9,967 nt of DNA from Planctomicrobium piriforme (GCA_945877965.1 CAMCTH010000123.1:1-9967), one strand, 5' to 3'. Shown: positions 1-8,022, numbered from the stretch's first letter. Numbers and translations are program-made. The notes: generated from the sequence alone by a model not told the origin.

Positions 1-834
1 GACCAATTGCTGGCGGCGCTGCCGGGGCGAACCTTTCGGAGTTGGGAGAAGCGGGCCGACTATAGCGCCGACGACGGTCCGCTGTTGCCGTACGAAGCGC
101 TCGTAGAAATCATCCACCGGCATTTGATCGACGTCTATGCGCAGGAAAAGCATCCGACCGCTGCCAAGACTCGCTTAGAAATGTGGCAGGAGAGCGCCGC
201 GGAGTTTCCGCCGGCTCTCCCGGCGACACCCGACGATCTGCTGGTGCTGTTGTCCAAGTCGACCGAACGATCCCTTTCGGTACGCGGGATCGAATTGGCC
301 GGGATGTTCTATCAAAGCGACGAACTCGCGGCGCTTCGAGCGCAACTGGCCGCGCACAATCTCTCGGCCGATCGGCTGATCGTTCGCTACAACCCGTGGG
401 ACTTAGGTTCGATTTGGGTGCTTCATCCCGTGACGCGGACTTATCTCCGCGCCCCGGCCGTCGATTCCGCGTTGCAAGGGCTGACGACCTATCAGTGGCG
501 GGTCTTACGGCGCGCGGTCCGGGAACGGTTCGACTCACCGGATCACGTATTCTCCCTGGCGGCGGCACGTAATTCCATTCGCGACGTGGTGGAGCAGGCG
601 ATCGAAAAACCGACCCGCCGACGACGGGTGCGTGCGGCCCGGTATAGCGGCGAGTTTCAAGGCGTGCCCGCTGCCGAAGCATCCCTGGAAGCGAACTCGG
701 TCTCAGATGCCGCAGGTAATCCCGAGGATCTTCCTTCATCGACGACGGACGATTCGCCGTCATCGGCGATCGAGGCTCAGCCGCCTGTGGATCCCGCTGC
801 TCTGGATGTCGACGACTGGGACGTTGCGTGTTGA
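1..834 (+). CDS. tnsB: TnsB/TniA-type DDE transposase, C-terminal part (5' truncated by window edge)
   Basis: Open from base 1 without a start codon, so this is the last 277 codons of a longer gene. The visible part resembles the region just after the catalytic Glu of the Mu/TnsB/TniA integrase family: a 'LLAALPG' segment, then the helical 'IIHRHLIDVYAQEKH' stretch that normally closes the rve domain. A Mu-transposase C-terminal beta-barrel follows, with the typical 'VRYNPWDLGSIWVL' strand pair. Next come a basic linker (KPTRRRRVRAARY) and an acidic, low-complexity tail ending in DVDDWDVAC. In this family the protein binds the transposon ends and carries out DNA cleavage and strand transfer, and its extreme C-terminus often contacts TnsC. 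The catalytic DDE residues lie outside the window, so activity cannot be judged. tnsC follows 31 bp downstream, which supports the assignment. Confidence 0.9.
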   Translation, partial: DQLLAALPGRTFRSWEKRADYSADDGPLLPYEALVEIIHRHLIDVYAQEKHPTAAKTRLEMWQESAAEFPPALPATPDDLLVLLSKSTERSLSVRGIELAGMFYQSDELAALRAQLAAHNLSADRLIVRYNPWDLGSIWVLHPVTRTYLRAPAVDSALQGLTTYQWRVLRRAVRERFDSPDHVFSLAAARNSIRDVVEQAIEKPTRRRRVRAARYSGEFQGVPAAEASLEANSVSDAAGNPEDLPSSTTDDSPSSAIEAQPPVDPAALDVDDWDVAC

Positions 835-865
835 ACCCTCTCACTCTTTCCTCAGGAGAACCATC

Positions 866-1921
866 ATGACTTCAGCGACCGGTCCACCGACCGACGATCG
901 AACCAAGTGGCTCGGCGTTTCCGCCGCAGAACGGATCGCGCTAGCACAGAAGCTAATCGTCTTGCATCCCCGGTTTCGTGACGCCGTTTCGCTGTTGGAA
1001 CGTTGTCACCAATCGTTCGCTCAGCCGGGCGAACCCGCTTGCGGAGCGCTGCTAGGGACTTCCGGCGTCGGCAAGACGAGCGTGGTTGACCATTACTCTA
1101 AGCTCTACGCACCCTACGAGACGGAGACCGAAACCCGCCGTCCGGTCTTGAAGGTGACGCTACAGCCCGATGCCCGGCCGAAAGGAATCGCTGCCGACAT
1201 CTTACTGGCACTCGGCGATCCGGCCTGGTCGAGTGGGACCGTGCAGACGCTGACGAACCGGGCCGTCCGGCTGCTCAGCCGGTGCGGCGTGCAATTGATC
1301 GTCTTCGATGAGTTCCATCATCTGTTTGATCTGGAACGAGCCCGCGTGATGACCAAGGCGGCCCAGTGGCTGAAGGTCTTGATCGTCAACACGCGGATTC
1401 CGGTCGTCGTGTGCGGAATGCCGGAGGCCGAACATGTGCTGCGGGCCGAGCATACCGAGCGTCGGTTCAAAGAACGCCTGACGTTGCGCTGCTTCAACTG
1501 GCGCACGCCGGCGGGGCGGGCCGAGTTTTGCGGGATGCTCAAACGGCTGGATCGGGCGTTGCCGCTGGCCGAAACTTCCGGATTGGCAGATGCCGATTTG
1601 GCCGGACGGTTTTATTTGGCTTGCCGCGGGATCCCCGATTACTTGATGGCGCTGGTCCGGGGCGGGCTGACCGAATCCCTCGGCCGTCAGGCGGAGCGGA
1701 TTGAAGCGGCCGACTTGGCGAGAGTTTTTGAGCGGCGGCTGGCCCACCAACGTGTTTTGGTGGAGCAGGCCAATCCCTTCATCGGGCAGTTGGGCTCGGG
1801 TGCGCTCGATCGGGTTCAGGCGGCGGATGCAGTCCGTTCGCTCGGCGTCGGTCTAACGCCGCGTGCCGTTCGCCGTCGTGTGCAACCTTTGACGGCGAAT
1901 CAATTGCTGGGAGGCAGCTAG
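866..1921 (+). CDS. tnsC: TnsC/TniB-type AAA+ transposition regulator
   Basis: A 351-aa ATPase. The start is ATG 866, preceded by AGGAG at 854-858; the frame is open further upstream but overlaps tnsB and lacks a comparable site. Walker A is GTSGVGKT at residues 64-71, and Walker B is LIVFDEFHH at 144-152 with D148 and E149. The sequence around 'TRIPVVVCGMPEAE' fits the sensor 1 region of TniB/TnsC proteins, and 'RRFKERLTLRCFNW' lies where arginine-finger and sensor residues occur. Family members form ATP-dependent filaments or rings on target DNA and link the target selector (TniQ) to the transposase (TnsB). The C-terminal basic 'RAVRRRVQPLTANQLLGG' could be a DNA- or partner-binding tail. 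The stop codon shares one base with the tniQ start, so translation is probably coupled. Confidence 0.93.
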   Translation: MTSATGPPTDDRTKWLGVSAAERIALAQKLIVLHPRFRDAVSLLERCHQSFAQPGEPACGALLGTSGVGKTSVVDHYSKLYAPYETETETRRPVLKVTLQPDARPKGIAADILLALGDPAWSSGTVQTLTNRAVRLLSRCGVQLIVFDEFHHLFDLERARVMTKAAQWLKVLIVNTRIPVVVCGMPEAEHVLRAEHTERRFKERLTLRCFNWRTPAGRAEFCGMLKRLDRALPLAETSGLADADLAGRFYLACRGIPDYLMALVRGGLTESLGRQAERIEAADLARVFERRLAHQRVLVEQANPFIGQLGSGALDRVQAADAVRSLGVGLTPRAVRRRVQPLTANQLLGGS

Positions 1922-2883
1922 TGCCGGATTACCTTCCCGTTCGAGAGTCGCCGCTTTCCGGCGAATCGCTCACCGGCTACTTGCGGCGGCATACCGTCGC
2001 GATGGGATATGACAGTCTCCGGCAACTTTTATCGTTGTTGGACCAAATTCAGTTTCCGCCGCACTTGGATCATCTCCATACCGGACGGGCCCTGACGGCG
2101 CTGGCGAACCTTTTGCGACGCGATGAACGGGCATTGATTGACCTGACGGTCCATCGCTGGGCTACGCAAATCGTGTTTCGCGAGCGCGTTGCGGCGGACC
2201 CGGTTAACTGCGACTCCAAGACGCTCCGACGTTTTTTTAATGCGTCACGACCGCGGGTTTGTCCCAAATGTCTGGAGCAGTCGCCGTCACACGACCGGAT
2301 CATATGGTCATTTCGCCCCCTGGGAATTTGCCGCGAGCACGGGGACGTTTTACTTGAATGGTGTCCAGGTTGCCGACGATCGTTTTCTCGGGCACGTCTT
2401 GATCTGTTGCGCTGCCATTGCGGTTTTGTATTAACCGAAGAACCGCCGAGGAGCGTTCATGGTCGTGCGTTGGAGATGGCACGCTTAATCGCGACTTGGC
2501 TGGAAAGCTCTAAGTTTGCAACCGTCGAACTGCCGACTTCTGCGGGATTCTGGTGGTTGGACCGACTTCGATTTGCCGTCGTTCGAGTTCCGAAATGGTG
2601 CTCCCAAGTGAGAAAGGAGTGGGGCGTTTCGGACGCGCTGCCGCAGGATTCTTTCTGTTGGCTGGCCGCCGCATGGATCATCCAGGCTTCGCCCGACGAT
2701 CTAACGTCATTCTTAGCAGCCTATCGTATTGTTGATCGTCACCGTTTAACCCCCTCGCGCGCCGGACGATATTTTGGACTTTTGTTGCGTGACGCAAATC
2801 AACTGGAGCGTTTTGGCTATCCGGTTGCGTCGAATACTTGCGCGAGTATTGCTGCGAGCTATCGGTCGCACGCAATAACGTAA
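1921..2883 (+). CDS. tniQ: TniQ-family target-selection protein
   Basis: A 320-aa protein starting at GTG 1921 (overlap TAGTG with tnsC; GGGAGG at 1909-1914). The N-terminus 'ESPLSGESLTGYLRRH' is the typical TniQ opening, where proteins begin 'P.P.ESL.SWL.R'. Two zinc-ribbon-like clusters follow: C114-x2-C117 with C137/H140, and C148-x2-C151 with C165/C167. The linking 'SFRPLGICREHGDVLLEWCPGC' pattern is characteristic of TniQ/TnsD. TniQ proteins choose the insertion site and recruit TnsC. At 320 aa it is longer than the short TniQ of type V-K CRISPR-associated transposons and shorter than Tn7 TnsD, which suggests Tn5053-like or protein-guided targeting; this is inference. The gene reads more AT-rich than its neighbours (runs of T, more TTA and TTT codons), possibly a different history. 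Confidence 0.92.
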   Translation: MPDYLPVRESPLSGESLTGYLRRHTVAMGYDSLRQLLSLLDQIQFPPHLDHLHTGRALTALANLLRRDERALIDLTVHRWATQIVFRERVAADPVNCDSKTLRRFFNASRPRVCPKCLEQSPSHDRIIWSFRPLGICREHGDVLLEWCPGCRRSFSRARLDLLRCHCGFVLTEEPPRSVHGRALEMARLIATWLESSKFATVELPTSAGFWWLDRLRFAVVRVPKWCSQVRKEWGVSDALPQDSFCWLAAAWIIQASPDDLTSFLAAYRIVDRHRLTPSRAGRYFGLLLRDANQLERFGYPVASNTCASIAASYRSHAIT

Positions 2884-3099
2884 TCCTCTGAATTCGACGG
2901 TATTGACGCGGCTGGGCGAGTCGGTCGACCCCCATTCGCGATGGGCGATCGAGCGCCGCATCGCTTGGATTTACGGTCGCGCGACGCACGCCGGTGTCGG
3001 GGCATCGGTCTTTCTGCTGCCGACGTCGAACGCTTGGCGGCTGAGTGAGCCGCTTAGGCTCGTTTGCTTTCATTCAACCGTCCCTTTACTGGAGTCCGC
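2884..3099 (+). other. Apparently non-coding gap between transposition genes and cargo operon
   Basis: About 216 bp with no gene I can support. A short frame at 2903-3118 could encode 71 aa, but it lacks a ribosome binding site, resembles no family I know and overlaps the better-supported small membrane gene at 3100. No direct repeats resembling TnsB-binding sites stand out. One 6-bp hairpin lies at 3037-3053. The stretch probably carries the end of the tns transcript and the promoter of the downstream operon, but no convincing -35/-10 pair was found. Confidence 0.4.
3037..3053 (+). terminator. Possible weak terminator hairpin after tniQ
   Basis: GCGGCT (3037-3042), loop GAGTG, AGCCGC (3048-3053) form a perfect 6-bp stem between the transposition operon and the next operon. 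No run of T follows directly; a looser 'TTTGCTTT' comes about 10 bases later. It is weak as an intrinsic terminator and could equally be chance in GC-rich DNA. Confidence 0.25.
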
Positions 3100-3243
3100 A
3101 TGGAGCTCTGGATTGTGATTGCCCTCTTGATCTCGGCACTGACGGCGACGCTTCTGGCACTGGTCCGTCAGTGGCGTTTAACACGAGCCTTGCGCCGTCT
3201 GGTGATTCGGCTCGTTCACCTGTGGAGAAATCGACATGCCTGA
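3100..3243 (+). CDS. Small single-pass membrane protein (47 aa)
   Basis: ATG 3100 is preceded by GGAG at 3091-3094. The product begins MELWIVIALLISALTATLLA, a transmembrane helix of about 18-20 residues, followed by a short basic tail rich in R, L and H (VRQWRLTRALRRLVIRLVHL…). This positive-inside pattern predicts a cytoplasmic C-terminus. The 3' end overlaps the next start by 8 bp (ATGCCTGA), suggesting translational coupling with the membrane-associated protein that follows. No family is recognised. It might be a small partner or anchor for the downstream products. The membrane helix, ribosome binding site and overlap together make it more than a random frame, but it is short and unproven. 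Confidence 0.6.
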   Translation: MELWIVIALLISALTATLLALVRQWRLTRALRRLVIRLVHLWRNRHA

Positions 3244-3766
3244 TGTTCGTTTTGTTCTGAGTTGGTTCCTTTTGCTGGTCTGCTGTCTCGGCTGCGACGA
3301 CGACGAGCAGAGGATGCGGGACTGGTCCCGCGAAAACTCCGCCGCCGCTCAGGCTCTCGTGGAAGCGGACGCTGAAAGCCGCAAGCAGTTCACGACCCTG
3401 CAACAGTCGGTGCAGGCGGAACGGCAGAATCTGGCGGATCGGTACACGGCGCTGGAGACCGATCGCAAGGCGGTCGCGGCGGCGCGGGAACGGGTTCCGC
3501 TATTGGCTACCGCGCTGCAAGGCTTAGCGGCGCTCGCCCTCGGTGCGGCGGCCCTGTGGGTCTGCGTAAGACTCCTCGGCAATTTGCCCGATGACCAAGG
3601 CGCGGCCGAACTCGAAGAAACGTTGATCCTCACCTTGACCGGCGAATCAAACCTGCTGGCGGATCCACCGCCGCTACTCAAGCCGCCGGCCCATGCGGCG
3701 GCACTCACGGACGCAAGCGAGACCGATGCGCTCGAAGAACCGGTCTTAACTCACGAGGAGGTCTAA
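3236..3766 (+). CDS. Putative lipoprotein/membrane protein with coiled coil and transmembrane helix
   Basis: A 176-aa protein, ATG 3236 with GGAG at 3224-3227. The N-terminus has a hydrophobic segment (residues 6-19, FVLSWFLLLVCCLG) ending at C20 and followed by DDDE, which reads like a lipoprotein signal. The lipobox CLG-C is atypical because position -3 is Cys, so an uncleaved anchor is possible. Residues 22-87 are charged and Gln/Glu/Arg rich with heptad-like spacing, a likely coiled coil. A strong transmembrane helix covers about 88-114, and the tail (115-176) is acidic with a proline-rich patch (DPPPLLKPPAH). Predicted topology is an outer coiled coil and a cytoplasmic tail. No family is recognised. 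It sits just ahead of the DUF1257 gene and may connect that group of proteins to the membrane. Confidence 0.72.
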   Translation: MPDVRFVLSWFLLLVCCLGCDDDEQRMRDWSRENSAAAQALVEADAESRKQFTTLQQSVQAERQNLADRYTALETDRKAVAAARERVPLLATALQGLAALALGAAALWVCVRLLGNLPDDQGAAELEETLILTLTGESNLLADPPPLLKPPAHAAALTDASETDALEEPVLTHEEV

Positions 3767-3769
3767 CGC

Positions 3770-4138
3770 GTGTCGCATATTGTCACGATTCAAACCGAAG
3801 TCCGTGATCCGACGGCCGTTCATGCCGCTTGCGACCGGTTGCGACTCGCGCCGCCACGGTACGGTACTGTGCGATTATTCACGGCCGAGGCGACGGGGTC
3901 GCTCGTCGAATTGCCCCGTTGGCGGTATCCCGTCGTCTGCCAGACGGAAACGGGGACACTCGCCTACGACAATTACCGCGGTCGTTGGGGCGAGCAGCTA
4001 CAACTCGACCGCTTCCTGCAAGCCTATGCCGTCGAGAAGACGCGCCTCGAAGCCCGCAAGCAAGGGCACGACGTCGTCGAACAGACGCTCGTCGACGGCT
4101 CAATCAAGCTCATCGTCGCAATTGGGGGTGCAACATGA
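3770..4138 (+). CDS. DUF1257 (Ycf35-like) protein
   Basis: A 122-aa protein from GTG 3770, with GAGGAGG at 3755-3761 correctly spaced. The opening MSHIVTIQTEVRD, the central 'YPVVCQTETGTLAYDNYRGRWG' and the closing 'YAVEKTRLEARKQGHDVVEQTLVDGSIKLIVAI' follow the layout of DUF1257, the family of chloroplast and cyanobacterial Ycf35. Its biochemical role is not known to me. The stop overlaps the next start (ATGA at 4135-4138), so it is coupled to the DUF2997 gene, its usual companion. The alternative open frames over this stretch are GC-rich shadows. Family recognition is by pattern and would be settled by a Pfam search. Confidence 0.88.
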   Translation: MSHIVTIQTEVRDPTAVHAACDRLRLAPPRYGTVRLFTAEATGSLVELPRWRYPVVCQTETGTLAYDNYRGRWGEQLQLDRFLQAYAVEKTRLEARKQGHDVVEQTLVDGSIKLIVAIGGAT

Positions 4139-4329
4139 AGACGATAGAAATCGTCGTTGCTCCGTCCGGCGCCGTCACGGTGGAGACGCGCGGCTTCAGC
4201 GGTCCGAGTTGTCTGGAAGCGAGTCGTTTCTTAGAGACGGCGCTGGGACGTAGGACGGCCGACCGACCGACGCTCGAGCTTAACGAACAAGCGGCGCCGA
4301 TCACCGTCGAACAGCGTCATTCGTCTTAA
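4135..4329 (+). CDS. DUF2997 small protein
   Basis: A 64-aa protein starting at ATG 4135 within the DUF1257 stop. The sequence MKTIEIVVAPSGAVTVETRG continues with 'FSGPSCLEASRFLETALG', matching the DUF2997 pattern of a beta-hairpin followed by 'G.SC.EAS.FLE.ALG'. The conserved Cys (in GPSC) is present. Such proteins are typically found next to DUF1257 genes, as here. The function is not established; a small adaptor or subunit of the same complex as DUF1257 and the AAA+ ATPase is my inference. It is easily missed because a longer shadow reading frame starting further upstream contains it. Confidence 0.88.
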   Translation: MKTIEIVVAPSGAVTVETRGFSGPSCLEASRFLETALGRRTADRPTLELNEQAAPITVEQRHSS

Positions 4330-4349
4330 CTCAACAGGAGCCGACCGCC

Positions 4350-4613
4350 ATGACACCGATCTCCATCGTCCTGAATGTCTACGACGGCAGTGTTCAGGGA
4401 GTATTTACGTCTCAACCCGACGTCGAGATCACCCTCGTCGATTGGGATGTCGCGGGAACGGACGCCGACCACCCCGAGGTCGTCGCCGTGCGTGACGCAC
4501 TCGGCCGCACGCGTCACGCCTTTGTCGCCCGCGCGACGCCTCAGCCGCTATCGGAACTCGCCGGTTCCGACGTGGAGGCCGCCATTGATGCGGCCGAACT
4601 GGTTCCGAACTGA
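4350..4613 (+). CDS. Unknown 87-aa acidic protein
   Basis: ATG 4350 with AGGAG at 4336-4340, 21 bp after the DUF2997 gene. The product starts MTPISIVLNVYDGSVQGVFT and contains 'VEITLVDWDVAGTD', then a mainly helical acidic C-terminus (SDVEAAIDAAELVPN). It is soluble, with no signal or membrane segment. I do not recognise the family. The position between DUF2997 and the AAA+ gene, with standard spacing on both sides, argues that it is a real member of the operon. Confidence 0.75.
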   Translation: MTPISIVLNVYDGSVQGVFTSQPDVEITLVDWDVAGTDADHPEVVAVRDALGRTRHAFVARATPQPLSELAGSDVEAAIDAAELVPN

Positions 4614-4648
4614 CTGACTTTTCATTTACCCCCAGGAGCTTGAATTCC

Positions 4649-5701
4649 ATGACGCTCGCCGATCGCTTGCGTGAATTGATCGATGCTTGCTTTACCGGAA
4701 TTTGGATCCAATCGTTCGAACACGATGATGCCTTGGCCGAGATCGCCCGGCTCTGCCATGAGCAGACCTGGCGGCTGGCGACGTGGGATGTCGCCCGTGG
4801 GCCGGCGGTCGTCGGTGCCGTCGAAGCGAGTACCGCTGCCGGCAACGATCCGCTCGCGGCGCTGCGTGCCTTGCCTGCGCTGGCGACCTCAGATGGCACG
4901 GCGCTCTTGGTGCTGACGAACTTTCATCGCTTTTTGCAGAGCGCCGAGATCGTCCAGACGCTCGTCCGGCAACTCACCGCCGGGAAACAGACCCGCACGT
5001 TCGTTCTCATCCTGTCGCCGATCGTCCAGATTCCGGTCGAACTCGAAAAACTGTTCCTGGTCGTTGAGCATGAACTCCCTTCTCGCGAACAACTGACCGA
5101 ATTGGCCCGCGCCGTCGCCACCGGTCCGGACGAACTCCCCGATGGCGCGCAGTTGGAGGCGGTCCTCGATGCCGCTTCCGGCCTAACGCGTTACGAAGCG
5201 GAAGCGGCGTACAGCCTGTCGCTCGTCCGCCGTGGTCGCCTGACGCCCGAGGCTCTGTGGGAGATCAAGTCCGGCCTCCTCAAGAAGAGCGGCCTGTTGC
5301 AACTCCATCGCGGCGTCGAAACATTCGACGGCCTCGGGGGACTCGATGGCGTGAAAGCCTTCTGTCGCCGCGCGCTGCGCGCGGGCGTACTCCGGGCCGA
5401 CGTTCGTCCACGCGGGATTTTACTATTGGGCGTCCCCGGCACCGGCAAGAGTGCGCTGGCGAAGGCACTGGGGAATGAAACCGGCCGACCGACGTTATCG
5501 CTCGACGTCGGTAACTTGATGGGTGGCATTGTCGGAGATACCGAGAGAAACATCCGCCAAGCGCTACGCATTGCCGACGCCATGGCGCCATCGATTTTGT
5601 TTCTCGATGAAGTCGAGAAGGGACTTTCGGGCGTAGCGAGTTCCGGCCAGACCGACGGCGGCGTCTCGGCCCGATTGTTCGGCACGTTTTTGACGTGGCT
5701 C
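4649..5701 (+). CDS. Ycf46-like AAA+ ATPase, exon 1 (split by group II intron)
   Basis: The first 351 residues of a 497-aa ATPase, starting at ATG 4649 with AGGAG at 4634-4638. An in-frame TTG at 4640 sits one base from that site and is unlikely to be used. Residues 1 to about 215 form the N-terminal region seen in Ycf46-type proteins, with an inactive-looking AAA-like fold ('GTALLVLTNFHRFL', 'RTFVLILSPIVQIPVELEK'). A short helical linker (ALWEIKSGLLKKSGLL) then leads to the active AAA+ module. Walker A is GVPGTGKS at 261-268 and Walker B is ILFLDEVEK with D320 and E321. The reading ends in '…LFGTFLTWL'; if unspliced, translation runs six more codons (VRRDAA) into the intron and stops at 5722. 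The remaining AAA+ motifs are encoded after the intron at 8123. Confidence 0.93.
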
Positions 5702-6214
5702 GTGCGCCGTGATGCGGCGTGATGGATTTCCGAGAAACTCGGAGTGGGTTGGATGCAATGTGACCCACGGGTCGCCAGACCTACCTCGGACTGAAAGGAA
5801 TGGGGGAAATTAGCATGTCTGGAAAGCGGTCGTTGTCGCAAAGCCGTTTAGCGCAAGCGCCGCAAGACCCGGGCGAAATGGTGAAGTCTGAATTGATTGA
5901 ACCTCAGAGTCCACGCTGTAAAGTTAGCAGGCCGGATCACAACGGTTATACATCCGGTTGCCTCCTCGATACCGCAAAGTTAAGCCAGTTGCGGCAACGC
6001 ATCTTGAGGAGGACGGGTTGCAATGAGCAACCGCAAGGACTCGAACGAGGCACCTTCATCGCCCTATTGTCCATCGCGTACGAAACGCGGGATCGCCTAA
6101 GGGACGAGAGTCCTAGGGTGACGGAGACCCCATAGTAGTCGGAGGTCGGGAAAGCCGACCACATGGCGAAGGGGGTCAGGTGTTTGTGATTCCAGAAAAT
6201 TGGAGGTATGCGAA

Positions 6215-8008
6215 ATGCAAGACGCCGACAAATTGCTGGGAATCTATCATGATCGAGGTGCTCAAGGATTGTTTCTTGAGCGTGTCTATCGGCAGTTGTT
6301 CAGCCCGGAGTTGTATCTCCGCAGTTACGGCAAGATCTACCGTAACAGCGGCGCGATGACCCGCGGCTCGACACCGGAAACTCCGGACGGTATGTCGATG
6401 GAGCGTATCCATGCGATCGTCGATGCTTTACGGCAGGAACGATATGCATGGCAACCGACACGGCGGATCGACATTCCCAAGAAATCGGGCGGCACTCGTC
6501 CGCTGGGATTGCCGACGTGGTCGGATAAGCTCCTGCAGGACGTAATTCGCTCCCTGTTGGAAGCGTTTTACGAACCGCAGTTTCGAGATTCGTCCCACGG
6601 GTTTCGGCCTCATCGAGGCTGTCACACGGCCCTCTACCGTGTGAAGCAGTGGAAGGCCATTAGCTGGTTTATCGAGGGTGACATCTCCAAGTGCTTTGAC
6701 AAGATCGATCATTCGATCCTGTCGAACATTTTGGCTGAGAAAATCCAAGACAACCGGCTGCTACGGTTAATCGCGAACCTGCTCCGAGCCGGGTATTTGG
6801 AAGATTGGAAGTGGAATCGCACGCTCAGCGGAGTGCCGCAAGGCGGGGTGATTAGTCCACTGCTGTCGAACATCTATCTGGATCGGCTGGACCGCTTTGT
6901 TGAAGACACGCTGATTCCGCAGTACACAAGCGGGGAAATCCGCGCCAGGAACCGTGACTATCGTCATCAGGAATACTTGGCTCGAAAAGCTCGAAAAGAG
7001 GGAAACCGGGAGCAATGGTCGGCGGCCAAACGAGCCATGCGCTCGTTGCCGTCGTACGATACTCACGATCCTGATTTTCGACGATTGACCTACGTACGGT
7101 ATGCGGATGACTTTTTGTTGGGGTTTATCGGTCCGAGACATGAGGCCGAGGAGATCAAAGCGAGGATTGCTCAGTTTTTGACCGAGACGCTCCGTCTGGA
7201 GATGTCCCAAGCCAAAACGCTGATCACCCACGCTCGTAGCGAATCGGCCCGCTTTCTCGGTTACGAAGTCAGGGTATCGCAAGCGAACAGTAAGCTCGCC
7301 TCTTTCCCGCGACAACGAAGCGTCAACGGAAAGGTCGCTCTGCTCGTACCGGCTGACGTTCAGCAGACGAAAATCCAAAGGTTCATGCGGAAGGGTAAGC
7401 TCGTTCATCGCCGCGAACTGCTCGGCGATGATGATCTTTCGATCATCTCGCTCTATCAGTCGGAATGGCGGGGACTGGTTAACTACTACCTCATGGCCCA
7501 CAACGTCTCGATACGCCTCCGAAAGGTGCATCGAGCCATGGAGATTTCGCTCTGCAAAACGCTGGCTGCGAAACATCGGCTCACGCTGTCCCAAATCTTT
7601 CAAAAGTATGGGACCGAAGTACCGACTATTTACGGACCTCTGAAGGCCATCCGAGCGATTAAACCTCGGGTCGATAAAAGACCCTTGGTTGCGACGTTCG
7701 GCGGCCTGCCTCTGCGAAGACAAGAGTATCCCGTGTTGAATTGCGACCCAGCAATCATTCCCGGTTGGAACCGGCGATCCGAACTCGTTCAACGTCTGGC
7801 CGCCGATCGCTGCGAGTTATGCGGAAGTGAGGATCACGTACAGGTCCATCACATTCGCAAGCTCTCCGATCTGCTCCTTACGGGACGGCGAGAGAAGATG
7901 CCGTGGGAAAACGTGATGATTGCTCGGAAGCGTAAAACACTTGTCGTCTGCCGGAGTTGTCATGAAAAGATTGACCACGGTAGTTACGACGGCCCCTCGT
8001 TTCATTGA
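6215..8008 (+). CDS. ltrA: Group II intron reverse transcriptase/maturase with HNH endonuclease
   Basis: A 597-aa protein from ATG 6215, with GGAGG at 6202-6206. It is an intact multifunctional intron protein. RT blocks include 'RPLGLPTWSDKLLQ', 'HGFRPHRGCHTAL' (about 128-140), 'IEGDISKCFDKIDH' with the first catalytic Asp (156), 'GVPQGGVISPLLSNIYL' (206-222) and YADD at 296-299. The thumb/maturase X region contains 'SEWRGLVNYYLMAHN'. The C-terminus is an HNH endonuclease with zinc cysteines CELC (533-536), HH (545-546) and CRSC (579-582), then HEKIDHG. Together these would splice the intron RNA, reverse-splice it into DNA, nick the second strand and make cDNA. The architecture fits chloroplast-like intron proteins. 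No frameshift or missing catalytic residue was seen, so it is probably active. The stop lies 14 nt before domain V. Confidence 0.96.
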   Translation: MQDADKLLGIYHDRGAQGLFLERVYRQLFSPELYLRSYGKIYRNSGAMTRGSTPETPDGMSMERIHAIVDALRQERYAWQPTRRIDIPKKSGGTRPLGLPTWSDKLLQDVIRSLLEAFYEPQFRDSSHGFRPHRGCHTALYRVKQWKAISWFIEGDISKCFDKIDHSILSNILAEKIQDNRLLRLIANLLRAGYLEDWKWNRTLSGVPQGGVISPLLSNIYLDRLDRFVEDTLIPQYTSGEIRARNRDYRHQEYLARKARKEGNREQWSAAKRAMRSLPSYDTHDPDFRRLTYVRYADDFLLGFIGPRHEAEEIKARIAQFLTETLRLEMSQAKTLITHARSESARFLGYEVRVSQANSKLASFPRQRSVNGKVALLVPADVQQTKIQRFMRKGKLVHRRELLGDDDLSIISLYQSEWRGLVNYYLMAHNVSIRLRKVHRAMEISLCKTLAAKHRLTLSQIFQKYGTEVPTIYGPLKAIRAIKPRVDKRPLVATFGGLPLRRQEYPVLNCDPAIIPGWNRRSELVQRLAADRCELCGSEDHVQVHHIRKLSDLLLTGRREKMPWENVMIARKRKTLVVCRSCHEKIDHGSYDGPSFH

Positions 8009-8022
8009 ATTAGAACACTGGA

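Noticed and set aside
110..844. Long minus-strand frame opposite tnsB
   Set aside because: Arg/Pro/Ser-rich translation typical of antisense shadows in GC-rich DNA; no ribosome binding site or family resemblance.
632..865. N-terminal extension of the TnsC frame overlapping tnsB
   Set aside because: The extension overlaps the TnsB tail, is Arg-rich as expected of a shadow frame, and ATG 866 has a clear AGGAG.
2833..2850. AATACT…AGTATT inverted repeat near the tniQ end
   Set aside because: It lies within tniQ coding sequence, has no T-run and no repeat copy elsewhere in the window, so it is not supported as a terminator or transposon end.
4649..5722. Truncated AAA+ pseudogene ending at 5722
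   Set aside because: The stop lies inside the intron. Both exons are intact and in phase, so the gene is split, not broken.
5800..6135. Open frame of 111 codons within the intron
   Set aside because: It lies over the structured RNA domains I-III of the group II intron, resembles no protein and is best explained as chance reading of ribozyme sequence.
6767..7792. Minus-strand 341-codon frame opposite the RT gene
   Set aside because: It is antisense to a clearly recognisable reverse transcriptase and shows no recognisable motif.
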